A stretch of DNA of 64,000 nt from Ruegeria sp. 6PALISEP08 (GTDB lineage: Bacteria; Pseudomonadota; Alphaproteobacteria; Rhodobacterales; Rhodobacteraceae), in NCBI RefSeq assembly GCF_001238295.1, contig NZ_LGXZ01000017.1, forward strand, positions 1 through 64,000, given 5' to 3'. Positions 17,997 to 27,381 of this stretch are shown here, one piece after another. Below the pieces are notes generated by a model. It had not been told where the DNA came from. It made no database searches and saw only the letters and a program-made list of their open reading frames with translations. Position numbers and translations under genes: made by a program. The first letter of the stretch is position 1. Each line of letters opens with the position of its first letter.

Positions 17997-19316
17997 TTGG
18001 TAACGCAGGCTGATATACAGCATAGGTCGCGGAAAGGGCATGGTGCCAACAGCGCCAAGCCTTCGCTCTACCTTGTGCCAGCGCTTATCCTTGGCTTTAT
18101 CCTGCCCTATTATTTTGATGTGGCCGGGCTGAGGTTGGGTGGCTATCGAATTGTATTAATTATATTTTTCTTGCCGGCTATCGTTCGTTGGCTTGACGGG
18201 AGTGATCGGGTTCGTGCGATCGATATTCTGATGGTCTGCTTCGCGCTGTGGGGTGGTTTGGCCATTTTCGTCAATCACGGATTTTCCCAGTGGCAGTTTA
18301 TTGGCATCCGGATCATTGAGACGCTATCGCCTTACTTCATCGCGCGCTGGGTTATTAGGGATGCGGATGCGTTTCGGTTCCTGGCCCTTTGGCTTTTCAT
18401 TTCTGTCTTGGTGATGCTGCCATTCAGTATTCATCAGAACTATACGAACCGATCTATATTACTGGATTTTTTCAGCAATTTTGGTGACGTGTATCGCACA
18501 GTACAACATGCGCCGAGATTGGGTTTGTATCGTGCACAAGGATCTTTGCCGCACCCAATCCTTTACGGACTGTTCTGTAGCCCGGTTTTTGCACTGACAT
18601 GGTACGTTCTCGGATACGACAAGAGTTTCTTTTACAAACTCCCAAGGGTCGGCCTTGTTACCTTAGCCGTCTTTTCATCACTGTCTTCGGGGGCATGGCT
18701 GTCAGTGGCAGTGCAGTTCGCATTGATGATGTGGTCGACAGTTCTGGCTTCGGTGAAAAAGAAATGGAATCTGTTGCTTTACATGTTCGCGGGTTTGTAT
18801 GTGTTTATCGAAGTTTTTTCGAACCGGTCCCCGGCTCAGATGTTTGCAGCATATTTGACGCTGAAACCGTCTACGGCCTGGAATCGGATTCATATCTTCA
18901 ATAACGTCACCGACGACATCATGCGCAACCCTGTGTTCGGCATCGGTCTGAAGGATTGGACGCGACCGCGGTGGATGCTCTCGAGTGTGGACAACTTCTG
19001 GCTGGTTCTTGCGATGCGCAACGGCATCCTGGGTTTTTTGCTGTTGCTTATTCCCGTTATTTTGATTTTCCGCGATGTAGGCCGGGCACCTCTGACGGGA
19101 AAGTTGGCAAGTTATCGGTTGGGGTATCTTTTTTCACTGGCCGGTATATGTATCGCGGCCATCTCAGTTCACCTGTGGGACGCGATCTTCTGTTTGCTGA
19201 TGTTCATGCTGGGGGCGGGCATCTGGTTCATCGACGCCAGTGACGAAGATGATGCGGAGAAATCAGAGCCTATATCCGGGCGCGCGCGGCGGATCAGGTA
19301 TACTCGGTTTGAATGA
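17997..19316 (+). CDS. O-antigen ligase/polymerase-type membrane protein (Wzy-like)
   Basis: A 439-residue inner-membrane protein with about eleven hydrophobic segments. It has a large periplasmic loop around HAPRLGLYRAQGSLPHPILYG and then NPVFGIGLKDW (near 312-322), patterns common to the Wzy_C/O-antigen ligase superfamily. It probably polymerises undecaprenyl-linked repeat units in the periplasm. The start is TTG at 17997 with AGGAAG ten bases upstream; no in-frame ATG exists before the first helix. Ligase and polymerase cannot be told apart from sequence alone. It lies in the sulfotransferase group. Confidence 0.75.
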   Translation: MVTQADIQHRSRKGHGANSAKPSLYLVPALILGFILPYYFDVAGLRLGGYRIVLIIFFLPAIVRWLDGSDRVRAIDILMVCFALWGGLAIFVNHGFSQWQFIGIRIIETLSPYFIARWVIRDADAFRFLALWLFISVLVMLPFSIHQNYTNRSILLDFFSNFGDVYRTVQHAPRLGLYRAQGSLPHPILYGLFCSPVFALTWYVLGYDKSFFYKLPRVGLVTLAVFSSLSSGAWLSVAVQFALMMWSTVLASVKKKWNLLLYMFAGLYVFIEVFSNRSPAQMFAAYLTLKPSTAWNRIHIFNNVTDDIMRNPVFGIGLKDWTRPRWMLSSVDNFWLVLAMRNGILGFLLLLIPVILIFRDVGRAPLTGKLASYRLGYLFSLAGICIAAISVHLWDAIFCLLMFMLGAGIWFIDASDEDDAEKSEPISGRARRIRYTRFE

Positions 19317-19539
19317 AATGCTGTAGGTGTTCCGACGATATCATTGATGCCTTCGTAATGGCGATCAGGGTGCGGAAAATTGATTTGTTTTTGGTGCAGT
19401 CAGAGTAAATGGTAGAGGAATTTCGATTGAAACAGCTCTCAAGAGATTTAGAGACTTATCTCTTCAATACCTCCGGGCAAACGGGACCTGCCCGGGACGG
19501 CACCGATGTCGGTGCGATGAGATGAGGGAAGCCAGCCAG

Positions 19540-20445
19540 ATGACGGTTCAGGACAATAAGGTGATGACAGATGCTGGCCTGGGGCATAAACCGAAACGGT
19601 CGCGACTGCGTAAGAAAATTACTCAGGTTCCTATTTCTTTCCGAAAAAATTACGGGCTGCTGAAGAACCCGGAATTCTGGCAGATGCTTCCCTTGCTTTT
19701 TATTTGCAGGTTCAGCGACCGAGACTTTGCCAAAAGCCGGACCAAGATCTTTGTCGGAACGCATCACAAGGCTATGACCACCTATTTTAAGGCGGTGCTC
19801 AAGCTGATGGCCCTTGGGTTGGGGGTGCGGTTCGAAGATATTTCCAAAGGAGCACCAAGGCCGGAAACCCGTGTTTTCCTGTCGCCGCACAGCCGGACGC
19901 CGCTGGCCGAGATCGGACCGTATCGGGGTATACATATTATGCGCGATCCGCGCGACATGATCGTATCTTCCTATCACTACCATCTGTGGACCAACGAACT
20001 TTGGGTCCATGTGCCGGACGAGACCGGAAAAACCTATCAGGAAAAGCTGCAGGCTGCCGGAAAGATCGAAGGGCTGTTCATGGAGATCCGTCACTTCATA
20101 TATTTCAGTCGCGAGAATCTTGAGAACTGGGATCTGTCCGACCCGGATATCCTCGAGCTGCAGTATGGTGATCTGATGGGCCCCCGCCGGGATGAGATCT
20201 ATGCGGAAATCTTCACCTTCCTTGGGATGACTGGCAGGGTGCATGAACTGGGTGTCCGGCTGATGCGCCTGTTCGAGGCCGGTAAGCGCAGCAAGATTTC
20301 TGCGACAAAACCAAATGAGCGCGCACATATCCGCAGCGGTCGCAGCGGTCAGTGGAAAGATGAGCTGGAGCCCGAACATATCGCCTATATCGAGCAGGAG
20401 CTCGGGCATATTCTGGACAAGTTTGGGTATACCCGATCAGGTTAA
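19540..20445 (+). CDS. Sulfotransferase domain protein
   Basis: A 301-residue PAPS-dependent sulfotransferase of the Sulfotransfer_1 type. GTHHKAMTTYFK near residue 73 is a divergent 5'-phosphosulfate loop, HIMRDPRDMIVSSYHYH near 132 is a clean 3'-phosphate motif, and RSGRSGQWKDEL near 267 is the conserved RxGxxGxWK-type C-terminal motif. I chose the ATG at 19540 because GAGGGAA lies nine bases before it; an ATG at 19522 is possible. It overlaps the end of the convergent deacetylase gene by nine bases. Confidence 0.85.
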   Translation: MTVQDNKVMTDAGLGHKPKRSRLRKKITQVPISFRKNYGLLKNPEFWQMLPLLFICRFSDRDFAKSRTKIFVGTHHKAMTTYFKAVLKLMALGLGVRFEDISKGAPRPETRVFLSPHSRTPLAEIGPYRGIHIMRDPRDMIVSSYHYHLWTNELWVHVPDETGKTYQEKLQAAGKIEGLFMEIRHFIYFSRENLENWDLSDPDILELQYGDLMGPRRDEIYAEIFTFLGMTGRVHELGVRLMRLFEAGKRSKISATKPNERAHIRSGRSGQWKDELEPEHIAYIEQELGHILDKFGYTRSG

Positions 20446-21117
20446 CGGTAAAAGCCGCTTTTTTGTCATTCCAAGCATACGGCGCAACTGTTTTGCCGGT
20501 GGCATTCGGCTGGCCAGAATGTCGTCGAACTGAGCCGAGTTCATATCTCCGCGTAGGGATGTACGGGCACGCAGGAAGCTCTTGTTGTTCATTTGCCCTG
20601 TATCGCTTGAGAACGCGACCGTATATCCGTTGCGTCGTAGCGCGCGCAGGACACGGGCGTTGTACAGGCCAAAGGGGATGCCCACCTCGGTAATCGGAAG
20701 GCCGCAGATGTCCTGCAGTACGCTGCGGGATTGTCCGAGTTCCCTATTGAGTGCATCCCGGTCCAGCCCGGTCCAGCCGACATGTGCAATGCCGTGGCTA
20801 CCGACGCGCATCCCGGCATCCAGCAGGGCCGAAATGTGATCGCGCCCCAACGATCCGGGCTGGTCCAGCCGTCCAGTCAGAACAAAGAAACGCGCGGACA
20901 AGCCCCGTTCGACCAGAGCTGGAAGCGCGATGTCATAATCCGACAGGTTGCCATCATCAAAGGTCAGAACAAAGGCCTGCGGATCATGGGCTGCAGCGAC
21001 ACGGTCAAGAATTTCCGTAAATTGCGCCTCGGACAACCAGTAGGGGGCCTCTCCCTCTTCGAGGTCGCGGGCCGGAGATCCAATGCCGTGAAAATTGAGA
21101 CCGATCCGACGTGCCAT
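20437..21117 (-). CDS. Polysaccharide deacetylase (NodB-like)
   Basis: A 226-residue carbohydrate esterase family 4 domain, probably removing N- or O-acetyl groups from a glycan. TFDDG (52-56) is motif 1 with the catalytic base and metal aspartate, and SHGIAHVGW (107-115) is a variant of the SxxxHxxL metal motif. No signal peptide is evident, so it may act in the cytoplasm on precursors or use another route. It is the last gene of a minus-strand operon, one base after the FemAB-like gene. It is shorter than the deacetylases usually linked to PEP-CTERM systems. Confidence 0.8.
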   Translation of the reverse strand: MARRIGLNFHGIGSPARDLEEGEAPYWLSEAQFTEILDRVAAAHDPQAFVLTFDDGNLSDYDIALPALVERGLSARFFVLTGRLDQPGSLGRDHISALLDAGMRVGSHGIAHVGWTGLDRDALNRELGQSRSVLQDICGLPITEVGIPFGLYNARVLRALRRNGYTVAFSSDTGQMNNKSFLRARTSLRGDMNSAQFDDILASRMPPAKQLRRMLGMTKKRLLPLT

Positions 21118-21118
21118 T

Positions 21119-22141
21119 TCAGCGCTTCAGCCTCCCGTGCAGAGCTTCGGCCAGACCGATCAGGTTTGCCATGGGGTCTGCCGGCCAGGCTTCGAAGGGG
21201 CCTGCGGCCGTGGTATCTGTACCGCCGGTGCGCAATTTGAAACGGGTGACGCTGGGGTTTGCGTCCTGATCTATTCCGCCCAGGTCAAAGCACCTGATCC
21301 TGTGTTCCCGGCAATGCAGTATGGCCTGCCACATCAGATAGTGCCCGGCATTGAGCTTGCGCCCCGCTTCCGAAGTTGCCCCGAACAGATAGACAGCGTT
21401 TGTGCCAGTGCGTCCGATGGTCATTGTGCCGATATCGGCACCGTCCTTGAGCGCAATCAGAACATCGTGTTCGAAATCCGGCCCCGCGAGCGGATAGTAG
21501 AATTCCGGTGGAATGTCGGGCTGGAAGCCCTTGGCGGCCTGCACCTGTTCGAAGAGCTTGTGAAATCGCCCCGACAACTCTGCAATCGGACCGGTTTCAA
21601 GCTCCATTCCCGTCTTGAGTGCATTGCGCAGTGGGTTGCGCCATTTGCCGTGCAGGGTGCGCATCAGGGTATCGTCGTCCTGATCGGGATCAATCAGGAC
21701 CGTCCGATATGAGCTTGCCTGCTCGGTGGGCACAAAACCGGCACCTGTTATCGCGTCGTCGGTGGGGGTGGCCATGATCGGAAAGCGCAGGCGCAGGACA
21801 TGACCGCTGTCATGTACGTGCCGACGCAGATCCGAGAGGATTGCGCGGACCATGGCTGCATCGGGGGTACCCCGCCCCTTGGGGTGGATCAATGGCCCGG
21901 CCGCAATCCAGGCGATACCGCGGCTCAGAACCGGAACCCGTTTGATCCTGAGACATGCCGCAGCCACCGGTGCGCCCTGCGCATCATGCAGGCTGAGAAA
22001 TTCGGCGGTTGCCCCTATGCGTCTGGCGGCGGCCTGCGCATAGGTCAGGCTTTGCTCATAGGTGAGGTCTTCGAACCTGCTGCTAAGGCTGGGCCAGTCT
22101 TCCGCCGCAACCCGGCGCACAGAGAGGGTGCCATCAACCAT
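21119..22141 (-). CDS. FemAB-like GNAT acyltransferase
   Basis: A 340-residue protein with two GNAT-like halves, as in FemAB and Acetyltransf_6 proteins. LHGKWRNPLRNALKTG near 163-178 and the late segment NAVYLFGATSEAGRKL, then GHYLMWQAI, match the family in exosortase-linked polysaccharide loci. It likely adds an amino acid or acyl group to a sugar amine, which would pair well with the deacetylase just downstream. Its ATG overlaps the stop of the sulfotransferase gene by one base. Substrate unknown. Confidence 0.75.
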   Translation of the reverse strand: MVDGTLSVRRVAAEDWPSLSSRFEDLTYEQSLTYAQAAARRIGATAEFLSLHDAQGAPVAAACLRIKRVPVLSRGIAWIAAGPLIHPKGRGTPDAAMVRAILSDLRRHVHDSGHVLRLRFPIMATPTDDAITGAGFVPTEQASSYRTVLIDPDQDDDTLMRTLHGKWRNPLRNALKTGMELETGPIAELSGRFHKLFEQVQAAKGFQPDIPPEFYYPLAGPDFEHDVLIALKDGADIGTMTIGRTGTNAVYLFGATSEAGRKLNAGHYLMWQAILHCREHRIRCFDLGGIDQDANPSVTRFKLRTGGTDTTAAGPFEAWPADPMANLIGLAEALHGRLKR

Positions 22142-23085
22142 CAGATCACTGCAGTTTCCGCATGGGGCGTCAGCATCCGGTCCAGATCGGCCTCTTCCTC
22201 TGCTTCAAGCGGTTTGGAGGCCCGCAGCGTAAACTGTTCAGGAACTGAGACCCCGGGGCGTGATTTGGCCGGTACACCGCGCTGTTCTAGAAACGCTGCA
22301 ACGCTGGCCAAGATGCGTTTCGGGTCGGCGCAAAGCGCTTCATATTCGACCCTGAAATGCCTGTCAGCCCCGATATGGGCGCAATCGCGTTCAATATCAT
22401 TGGCAACGCCGACAACCTGTCGGCAGGCGTGTTCGATATCGGTATCGCCACCTGCATTTGAGGGGCGGACAGACCACCATTCCTCATGGTCCCGCTCTGG
22501 CCCCTTGTTCCTCCTTTGGGCCCGGATGATGGATCTGGCAGTGTCTTTGGCATCGCGCCGGATCTCGATGAAAAGACAGCCTGGAAACATCGCATCCAGC
22601 AATCGCACGCGGTTGGAATGCATCACGTTCTTGTTGATGAACGGGGCATCTGACAAGGCCGACATGCCCGCCAGCGTCGCTTGGATTTCCGCAATAGGTA
22701 GGGAAGCAAGGTGTTGCTCATCCACCCAAGGGCCATCCTCGAGCCATCGCTGCCAGATCCAGCCGCCTTCATTCGGGGCAGCCCATCCCGAAATATGACC
22801 ATAGTCGCTTTGGTAGGCGGGCGTGTGGTCCGAGATCAGTTTCCCTCCGATCCGGGTCGCGGCCAGAGGGGTTTTGTAGAACCGGTGCGCAAGGTTGGAA
22901 AAAAAGGCAAAATCGAAGCCGGTTGTCATAAGCTCGTAAAACAGAGACGTACCGGATCGGGGGGCGCCCAGAATGAAGATATGCGGCCACCGCGCGACGG
23001 GCTGCTGCGCAAGCATCCGGCGTTCAAGTGGGGTGAGAACGGTGTGGACAATACCGCGCAATACAGGTTTCGCCAGGCTCTTCAT
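22141..23085 (-). CDS. Sulfotransferase (Sulfotransfer_3 type)
   Basis: A 314-residue PAPS-dependent sulfotransferase. ILGAPRSGTSLFYEL (38-52) is a textbook 5'-phosphosulfate loop, and FIEIRRDAKDTARSIIRAQ near 172 is the 3'-phosphate motif. Its start overlaps the end of the upstream GT2 gene by four bases, and its stop shares a base with the FemAB-like start, so the three are co-translated. It likely sulfates the sugar that the GT2 adds, or the growing repeat unit. Confidence 0.85.
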   Translation of the reverse strand: MKSLAKPVLRGIVHTVLTPLERRMLAQQPVARWPHIFILGAPRSGTSLFYELMTTGFDFAFFSNLAHRFYKTPLAATRIGGKLISDHTPAYQSDYGHISGWAAPNEGGWIWQRWLEDGPWVDEQHLASLPIAEIQATLAGMSALSDAPFINKNVMHSNRVRLLDAMFPGCLFIEIRRDAKDTARSIIRAQRRNKGPERDHEEWWSVRPSNAGGDTDIEHACRQVVGVANDIERDCAHIGADRHFRVEYEALCADPKRILASVAAFLEQRGVPAKSRPGVSVPEQFTLRASKPLEAEEEADLDRMLTPHAETAVI

Positions 23086-24161
23086 GCCAGCATGTCCGGG
23101 GCGGGTTGCGGCGGCACCTGCCCATGCGGAGGCCTGATCAGGGCCCCCAGCAGAAACGCAAATCGCGCTCGCCAGGCCCGGGCACCTTCGTGCCGGGGCT
23201 TTATCAGGCTTATCGGCAGGAACCAGACGCCCCGCAACAGATCACCGATTGTCATGAGCCCGGTTCCCAGCCATGCGATCAGTGGACCACGTGAGAAGCG
23301 CAGAAACAGAATATGCCCCTTGGCGATCTCGACGGATTTCCAGGGCGAGGTTTGTCCGGTGGAAACTGCGCCGTAATGCAGAAGCCGGATGTCCGGGTTG
23401 TAGCACACTTTCAGACCGGCCTGACGGACCCGCCAGCACCATTCGGATTCCTCGCTATACATGAAAAAACGGTCATTCATGACGCCAACGGTGTTGATGA
23501 CCGTTTTTGGGACCATCATGAAACACCCGGCGACGACATCTACATCCTGTACGGTATCACGAGCGCGCGAGGCATAGCGCTGATCCCCGAAAAGACGGGT
23601 TTCGCGGATGATGCGGTTTGGTATCAGGATGTTCCAGAAAAGGCTGCTCAGGGAAACCTGACGGAACAGGGTGGGCTGTTGTGCGCCGTTTTCAAGTGAG
23701 ACATGCCCACCAAGGATGCCAATGTCTGGATTGTTTTCCAGGTATGAGACAGCGCGCTCAAGCGTTCCGTCATAAACCTGCGCATCCGGGTTGAGGATCA
23801 GCAGATAGCGCCCTCGCGCCTGTCGGATGCCGATATTGTTGCCCCAAGCGTAGCCACCATTTTGTCCTGCGGCCAGGATTGTCGCTGCGGGAAAAGCCGC
23901 CCGCAAGGCTGTGACGCTGTCGTCGCTTGAATCGTTGTCGACGACAATGACTTCGAGTTTCAGATTTCCCCGATGATCCAGCGCTGACTGGACCGCCTTG
24001 GAGGTCACATCGCGGGTGTTGTAGTTCACGATTATGACGCTCAGATCCAGTTCCGGAAGAACGGATGTCGTATCGGAAACGGATGAACCCGGCCTCTGAT
24101 CGTTTTGCGCGTGTTCCATCCTGTCCGGTTCTTTGGCTATGTACATCGAATGATCTGTCAC
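23082..24161 (-). CDS. GT2 glycosyltransferase (rhamnosyltransferase-like)
   Basis: A 359-residue cytoplasmic glycosyltransferase. LSVIIVNYNTRD near 40 opens the GT-A fold, VVDNDSSDDSV follows, LILNPDAQV carries the DxD-equivalent, and FMYSEESEWCWRVRQAG is the C-terminal motif typical of rhamnosyl- and related transferases. A C-terminal hydrophobic pair near 300-335 may dock it to the membrane. It is the second gene of the operon headed by the flippase at 25747. The start is uncertain because ATG codons 5 and 14 residues further on would also serve. Confidence 0.85.
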   Translation of the reverse strand: MTDHSMYIAKEPDRMEHAQNDQRPGSSVSDTTSVLPELDLSVIIVNYNTRDVTSKAVQSALDHRGNLKLEVIVVDNDSSDDSVTALRAAFPAATILAAGQNGGYAWGNNIGIRQARGRYLLILNPDAQVYDGTLERAVSYLENNPDIGILGGHVSLENGAQQPTLFRQVSLSSLFWNILIPNRIIRETRLFGDQRYASRARDTVQDVDVVAGCFMMVPKTVINTVGVMNDRFFMYSEESEWCWRVRQAGLKVCYNPDIRLLHYGAVSTGQTSPWKSVEIAKGHILFLRFSRGPLIAWLGTGLMTIGDLLRGVWFLPISLIKPRHEGARAWRARFAFLLGALIRPPHGQVPPQPAPDMLA

Positions 24162-24202
24162 TGTTTACTAGTTTAACTTATAAGCCCCGGGCCGGGATTG
24201 CC

Positions 24203-25747
24203 CTAACGTTGCTTTGCCGTGCTCGAATCCAGATAATGTTTAAGTACGCGCTTTGGAAACTGAAGCGCGACCTTCTCAACGCCGTCGGGCTGACCGACCA
24301 GCAGCCAAAGCAACAGATGTGTTGCGACGTAAGTGAACGCTCCGGCCAGCACTTTTGTCAGGAAGATGACAAGCAGCCTTGGGACGTCATCCCAGGATTC
24401 GAAAGCCCAGCCAACATGGACCGGTGTTCCAAATGCGCTGGCAATAAACAAAACAACGGCGACCATGGCGATACAGGAAACGATGCTTCTCCAGGCCACA
24501 GTCAGGGGGCCAAAGAACGTACGTGTTCCGTGCCGTTTGGCGATCGTGAGGGTCATCGCAATTGCGGCAACGCTTGCGGCACCGGCTGCGATCAGTGCGC
24601 CGGTGAACCCGAGATTGACGCCGATCAACATGAAAAGGCAAACCAGTACCAGCAGAACGGTATTTCGCGCGAACAGGAGCTTTGTCGATCCTTCGACATA
24701 AGTTGCTGCCCGAACATTCGCCTGCAAGGTCTCCAGGGCCTTGAGCGGAGCCAGAACCCATATCACCTGCGTGGCCGCAAGCCATTTAAAACCGAAAACG
24801 ACAAGGATGATGTGGTTGGCCACCAGAGCCATGCCGACCGACATCGGCAACACAATTGCAATGAGCAATTCGTTAAGCCGGATGAATGCTTCGTCTTTGC
24901 GGTCCGTATTCCGGGCAATATCAGCAAGGCCCGGATAGATCACCCGCTGCATGGGGGCAAAAAGTTGGGTCGTTACAAGCGTACTGATGCGGTTGCCGAG
25001 CCGGAATATCCCGGCATCAGCCAGCCCCAAGGTCGCGCCGATAATCAGCTGCGGCATGTTTTTTGAAAAGAACTGAGCGATCTGGGCACCCAGGGACCAC
25101 GTGGAAAACGACAGACTGTCGCGCCACCGCGCTAGCGACAGCCGCGGAGCCATTGGGGCCATGCTAAACGTCCAGATACCGCGAGCTGTCAGAGCGCAGA
25201 AGTTGGCTACAACAATTGCCCAGAAGTCGCGCCAGATCCAGGCAAGCGTAATTGCTGTAATCGAATAGATGACTCGAATGAGAGTTTCTTCACCAGCGGC
25301 ATAGCCGAAGCGAAGTTTTCTTTCAAAGAGTATGAAGCGCGGGCTTCTGAAGGCGACCGTGATGGCCAGCAGGCAAAGAGCGGGTGTGATCTGAACCAGC
25401 TCGGGGATGCCAATCAGAGCGACCAGCGGCCGGGACGCAAGGAAAAAAAGGGCGACCGTCATTCCAAAGATCACCTGAAAGGTGAAAACTGTTTCCAGGT
25501 GATCTTGTGTAACGTCATCCAGCCGTATGAGTACCATGGCGATCTGACGTTGCAGCATTTCCAGAAAGGCTGTTGCAATCAGAAAATAGGCGGCTACGCC
25601 AAAATCTTCAGGTGTTAAAAGACGCGCCGTAATGGCGAGCGTGACCAACCCAAGCCCCTGCCGGAACAAGCCTGATGCAAGGAGCGTCGCCGCGCCCACG
25701 GCCAAGGCGGAACTGCGGCTCGACTTGGGTTCATTGGGTTGTTCCAA
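24203..25747 (-). CDS. Oligosaccharide flippase (Wzx/MATE-like)
   Basis: A 514-residue protein with 12-14 membrane helices, the size and layout of polysaccharide-specific transporters that flip undecaprenyl-linked repeats. ASGLFRQGLGLVTLAITARL and LLTPEDFGVAAYF near the N-terminus are family hallmarks. The only upstream start in frame is TTG at 25747, with GGAAAG ten bases before. First gene of a five-gene operon: flippase, GT2, sulfotransferase, FemAB-like protein, deacetylase. A second flippase lies at 61650. Confidence 0.85.
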   Translation of the reverse strand: MEQPNEPKSSRSSALAVGAATLLASGLFRQGLGLVTLAITARLLTPEDFGVAAYFLIATAFLEMLQRQIAMVLIRLDDVTQDHLETVFTFQVIFGMTVALFFLASRPLVALIGIPELVQITPALCLLAITVAFRSPRFILFERKLRFGYAAGEETLIRVIYSITAITLAWIWRDFWAIVVANFCALTARGIWTFSMAPMAPRLSLARWRDSLSFSTWSLGAQIAQFFSKNMPQLIIGATLGLADAGIFRLGNRISTLVTTQLFAPMQRVIYPGLADIARNTDRKDEAFIRLNELLIAIVLPMSVGMALVANHIILVVFGFKWLAATQVIWVLAPLKALETLQANVRAATYVEGSTKLLFARNTVLLVLVCLFMLIGVNLGFTGALIAAGAASVAAIAMTLTIAKRHGTRTFFGPLTVAWRSIVSCIAMVAVVLFIASAFGTPVHVGWAFESWDDVPRLLVIFLTKVLAGAFTYVATHLLLWLLVGQPDGVEKVALQFPKRVLKHYLDSSTAKQR

Positions 25748-26118
25748 AAGTACTATCTTTCCAATTTAGAGACAAATGACAGCATAGCAGACAAATGTTT
25801 CGTTTTCTTCTTTTGCCACAGCCGGGCCTGAACACACGGAGTCGCCACACTGGTAAACCGGTGGTCGAATTGATATTCAAACGAGTGTTGGTGTGTTGCG
25901 ATTGGAAATTCCATGTTTTTCGTTTTGAGTCAGAATGTTGAACCGGTTTCTAATGTGCACTCTTGTTCCGTGTCAAAAAAATGCAGCACTTTACAGGGTA
26001 TTTTTTTGAAAGTTTCCCAGATAGTTCTCTGACTATGCAAGGGCGCTTACTACAGGGCACCTGATATTTGTATCAGCAGCAAGAACACCACCTGACAGTT
26101 TTAAAACGGTAAAATAGT
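25748..26118. other. 371-base divergent gap
   Basis: An AT-rich stretch between the flippase operon and the dehydrogenase gene, with no supported gene. It should hold two divergent promoters. I see no convincing -35/-10 pair or dyad that stands out. Confidence 0.5.
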
Positions 26119-27381
26119 ATGAAGATTGCAATTTTCGGGTTGGGGTATGTGGGGTTCACGGCGGCGTGCTGTCTGACCCGCGAAGGGCACGAGGTGATCG
26201 GCATCGATGTGAATGCCGACAAGGTCTCTGAAATCAACGCCGGGCAGCCTCCGATCAAGGAACCCAAGGTGGCCGAGTTGCTGACCGAAGCGTTGGCCAG
26301 GAATCTGATCCGTGCCTCGGTTGAAATGCCGGACCTGTCGGATGTGGATCTGGCCATTGTCTGTGTCGGCACACCCAGTTCCACCGACGGCTCACATAAC
26401 ATGAGTTTCGTGGCCGAGGTGACGCGCCAGATTGCTGAAACCGTCTCACCCGACCGGGCGCGGGCGCTGACCGTGGCGTATCGGTCGACCTTCCGGCCGG
26501 GCACCGTGCGGCAGCTAATCGAGCCGATCTTCCAAAGCTATCTAGGGGATCAGACGGCGCAGGCGGTCGAGATCGTCTATAACCCGGAATTCCTGCGCGA
26601 GGCTTCGGCGGTGGATGATTTCTTCAACCCGCCCAAGATCGTTGTGGGCACGGTCGATGGCAATCGCTCAGCGGTGATGGACGAGATGCACGAAGGGTTG
26701 GACGCGCCGGTGTTCTACACCGCCTTTGAAGAGGCCGAGATCACCAAATTCGTCGACAATACCTGGCACGCCACCAAGGTGGCTTTTGCCAATGAGATTG
26801 GCCGCATCTGCCACAGCATGGGCGTATCCGCCAAAACCATGCACGAGATCTTCGTCTCGGATACCAAGCTGAACATCTCACCCTATTACACCCGCCCGGG
26901 GGGCGCGTTCGGGGGGTCCTGCCTGCCCAAGGACGTGCGTGCATTGCAGCATATCGCCGGCGAGGTGGGGGCCCATACCCATCTGATCGACAGCCTGTTG
27001 CAGACCAATCAGGCGCACAAGACCTATCAGGCGCAGGACATCATGGCGCGGTTGCCTGATGGCGGCCGGGTGCTGATGGCGGGGCTGGCCTTCAAGGCGG
27101 GAACCGACGATCTGCGCGAAAGCCCCAATGTCGATATCGCCCGGCGCTTGCTGCAGGCAGGGTATCAGCTGTCGGTCTATGATCCTGCGATCCGCCCGGC
27201 TGATCTGCGGGGTCAAAACCTGGGCTATACCTTTACCCATCTGCCTACAGTGGGCAGCCTGCTGGTGGATCGCGCCACGGCCGAGGCCGGGCCCTGGGAC
27301 CTGGTGATCGGATCGAATCGGATCGTGAACGAGCTGAACCTGGGCGATGCAGAGGTGGTAAGAACCTATGAATATGACTAG
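26119..27381 (+). CDS. UDP-glucose/GDP-mannose 6-dehydrogenase, AlgD-like
   Basis: A 420-residue NAD-dependent dehydrogenase that oxidises C6 of a nucleotide sugar to a uronic acid. The N-terminal Rossmann motif is FGLGYVG (6-12). NTWHATKVAFANE (214-226) holds the conserved Lys and Asn, and GGSCLPKDVRAL (265-276) carries catalytic Cys268. The NTWHAxKVxFxNE and KLNxSxYYxRPG contexts resemble GDP-mannose 6-dehydrogenase (AlgD) more than UDP-glucose dehydrogenases, so GDP-mannuronate is the favoured product. Its stop overlaps the GT4 start by 14 bases, which fits a two-gene operon. Confidence 0.85.
   Translation: MKIAIFGLGYVGFTAACCLTREGHEVIGIDVNADKVSEINAGQPPIKEPKVAELLTEALARNLIRASVEMPDLSDVDLAIVCVGTPSSTDGSHNMSFVAEVTRQIAETVSPDRARALTVAYRSTFRPGTVRQLIEPIFQSYLGDQTAQAVEIVYNPEFLREASAVDDFFNPPKIVVGTVDGNRSAVMDEMHEGLDAPVFYTAFEEAEITKFVDNTWHATKVAFANEIGRICHSMGVSAKTMHEIFVSDTKLNISPYYTRPGGAFGGSCLPKDVRALQHIAGEVGAHTHLIDSLLQTNQAHKTYQAQDIMARLPDGGRVLMAGLAFKAGTDDLRESPNVDIARRLLQAGYQLSVYDPAIRPADLRGQNLGYTFTHLPTVGSLLVDRATAEAGPWDLVIGSNRIVNELNLGDAEVVRTYEYD

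Noticed and set aside
19456-20409. A 317-codon minus-strand frame
   Set aside because: It is the shadow of the sulfotransferase at 19540, which has both PAPS motifs.
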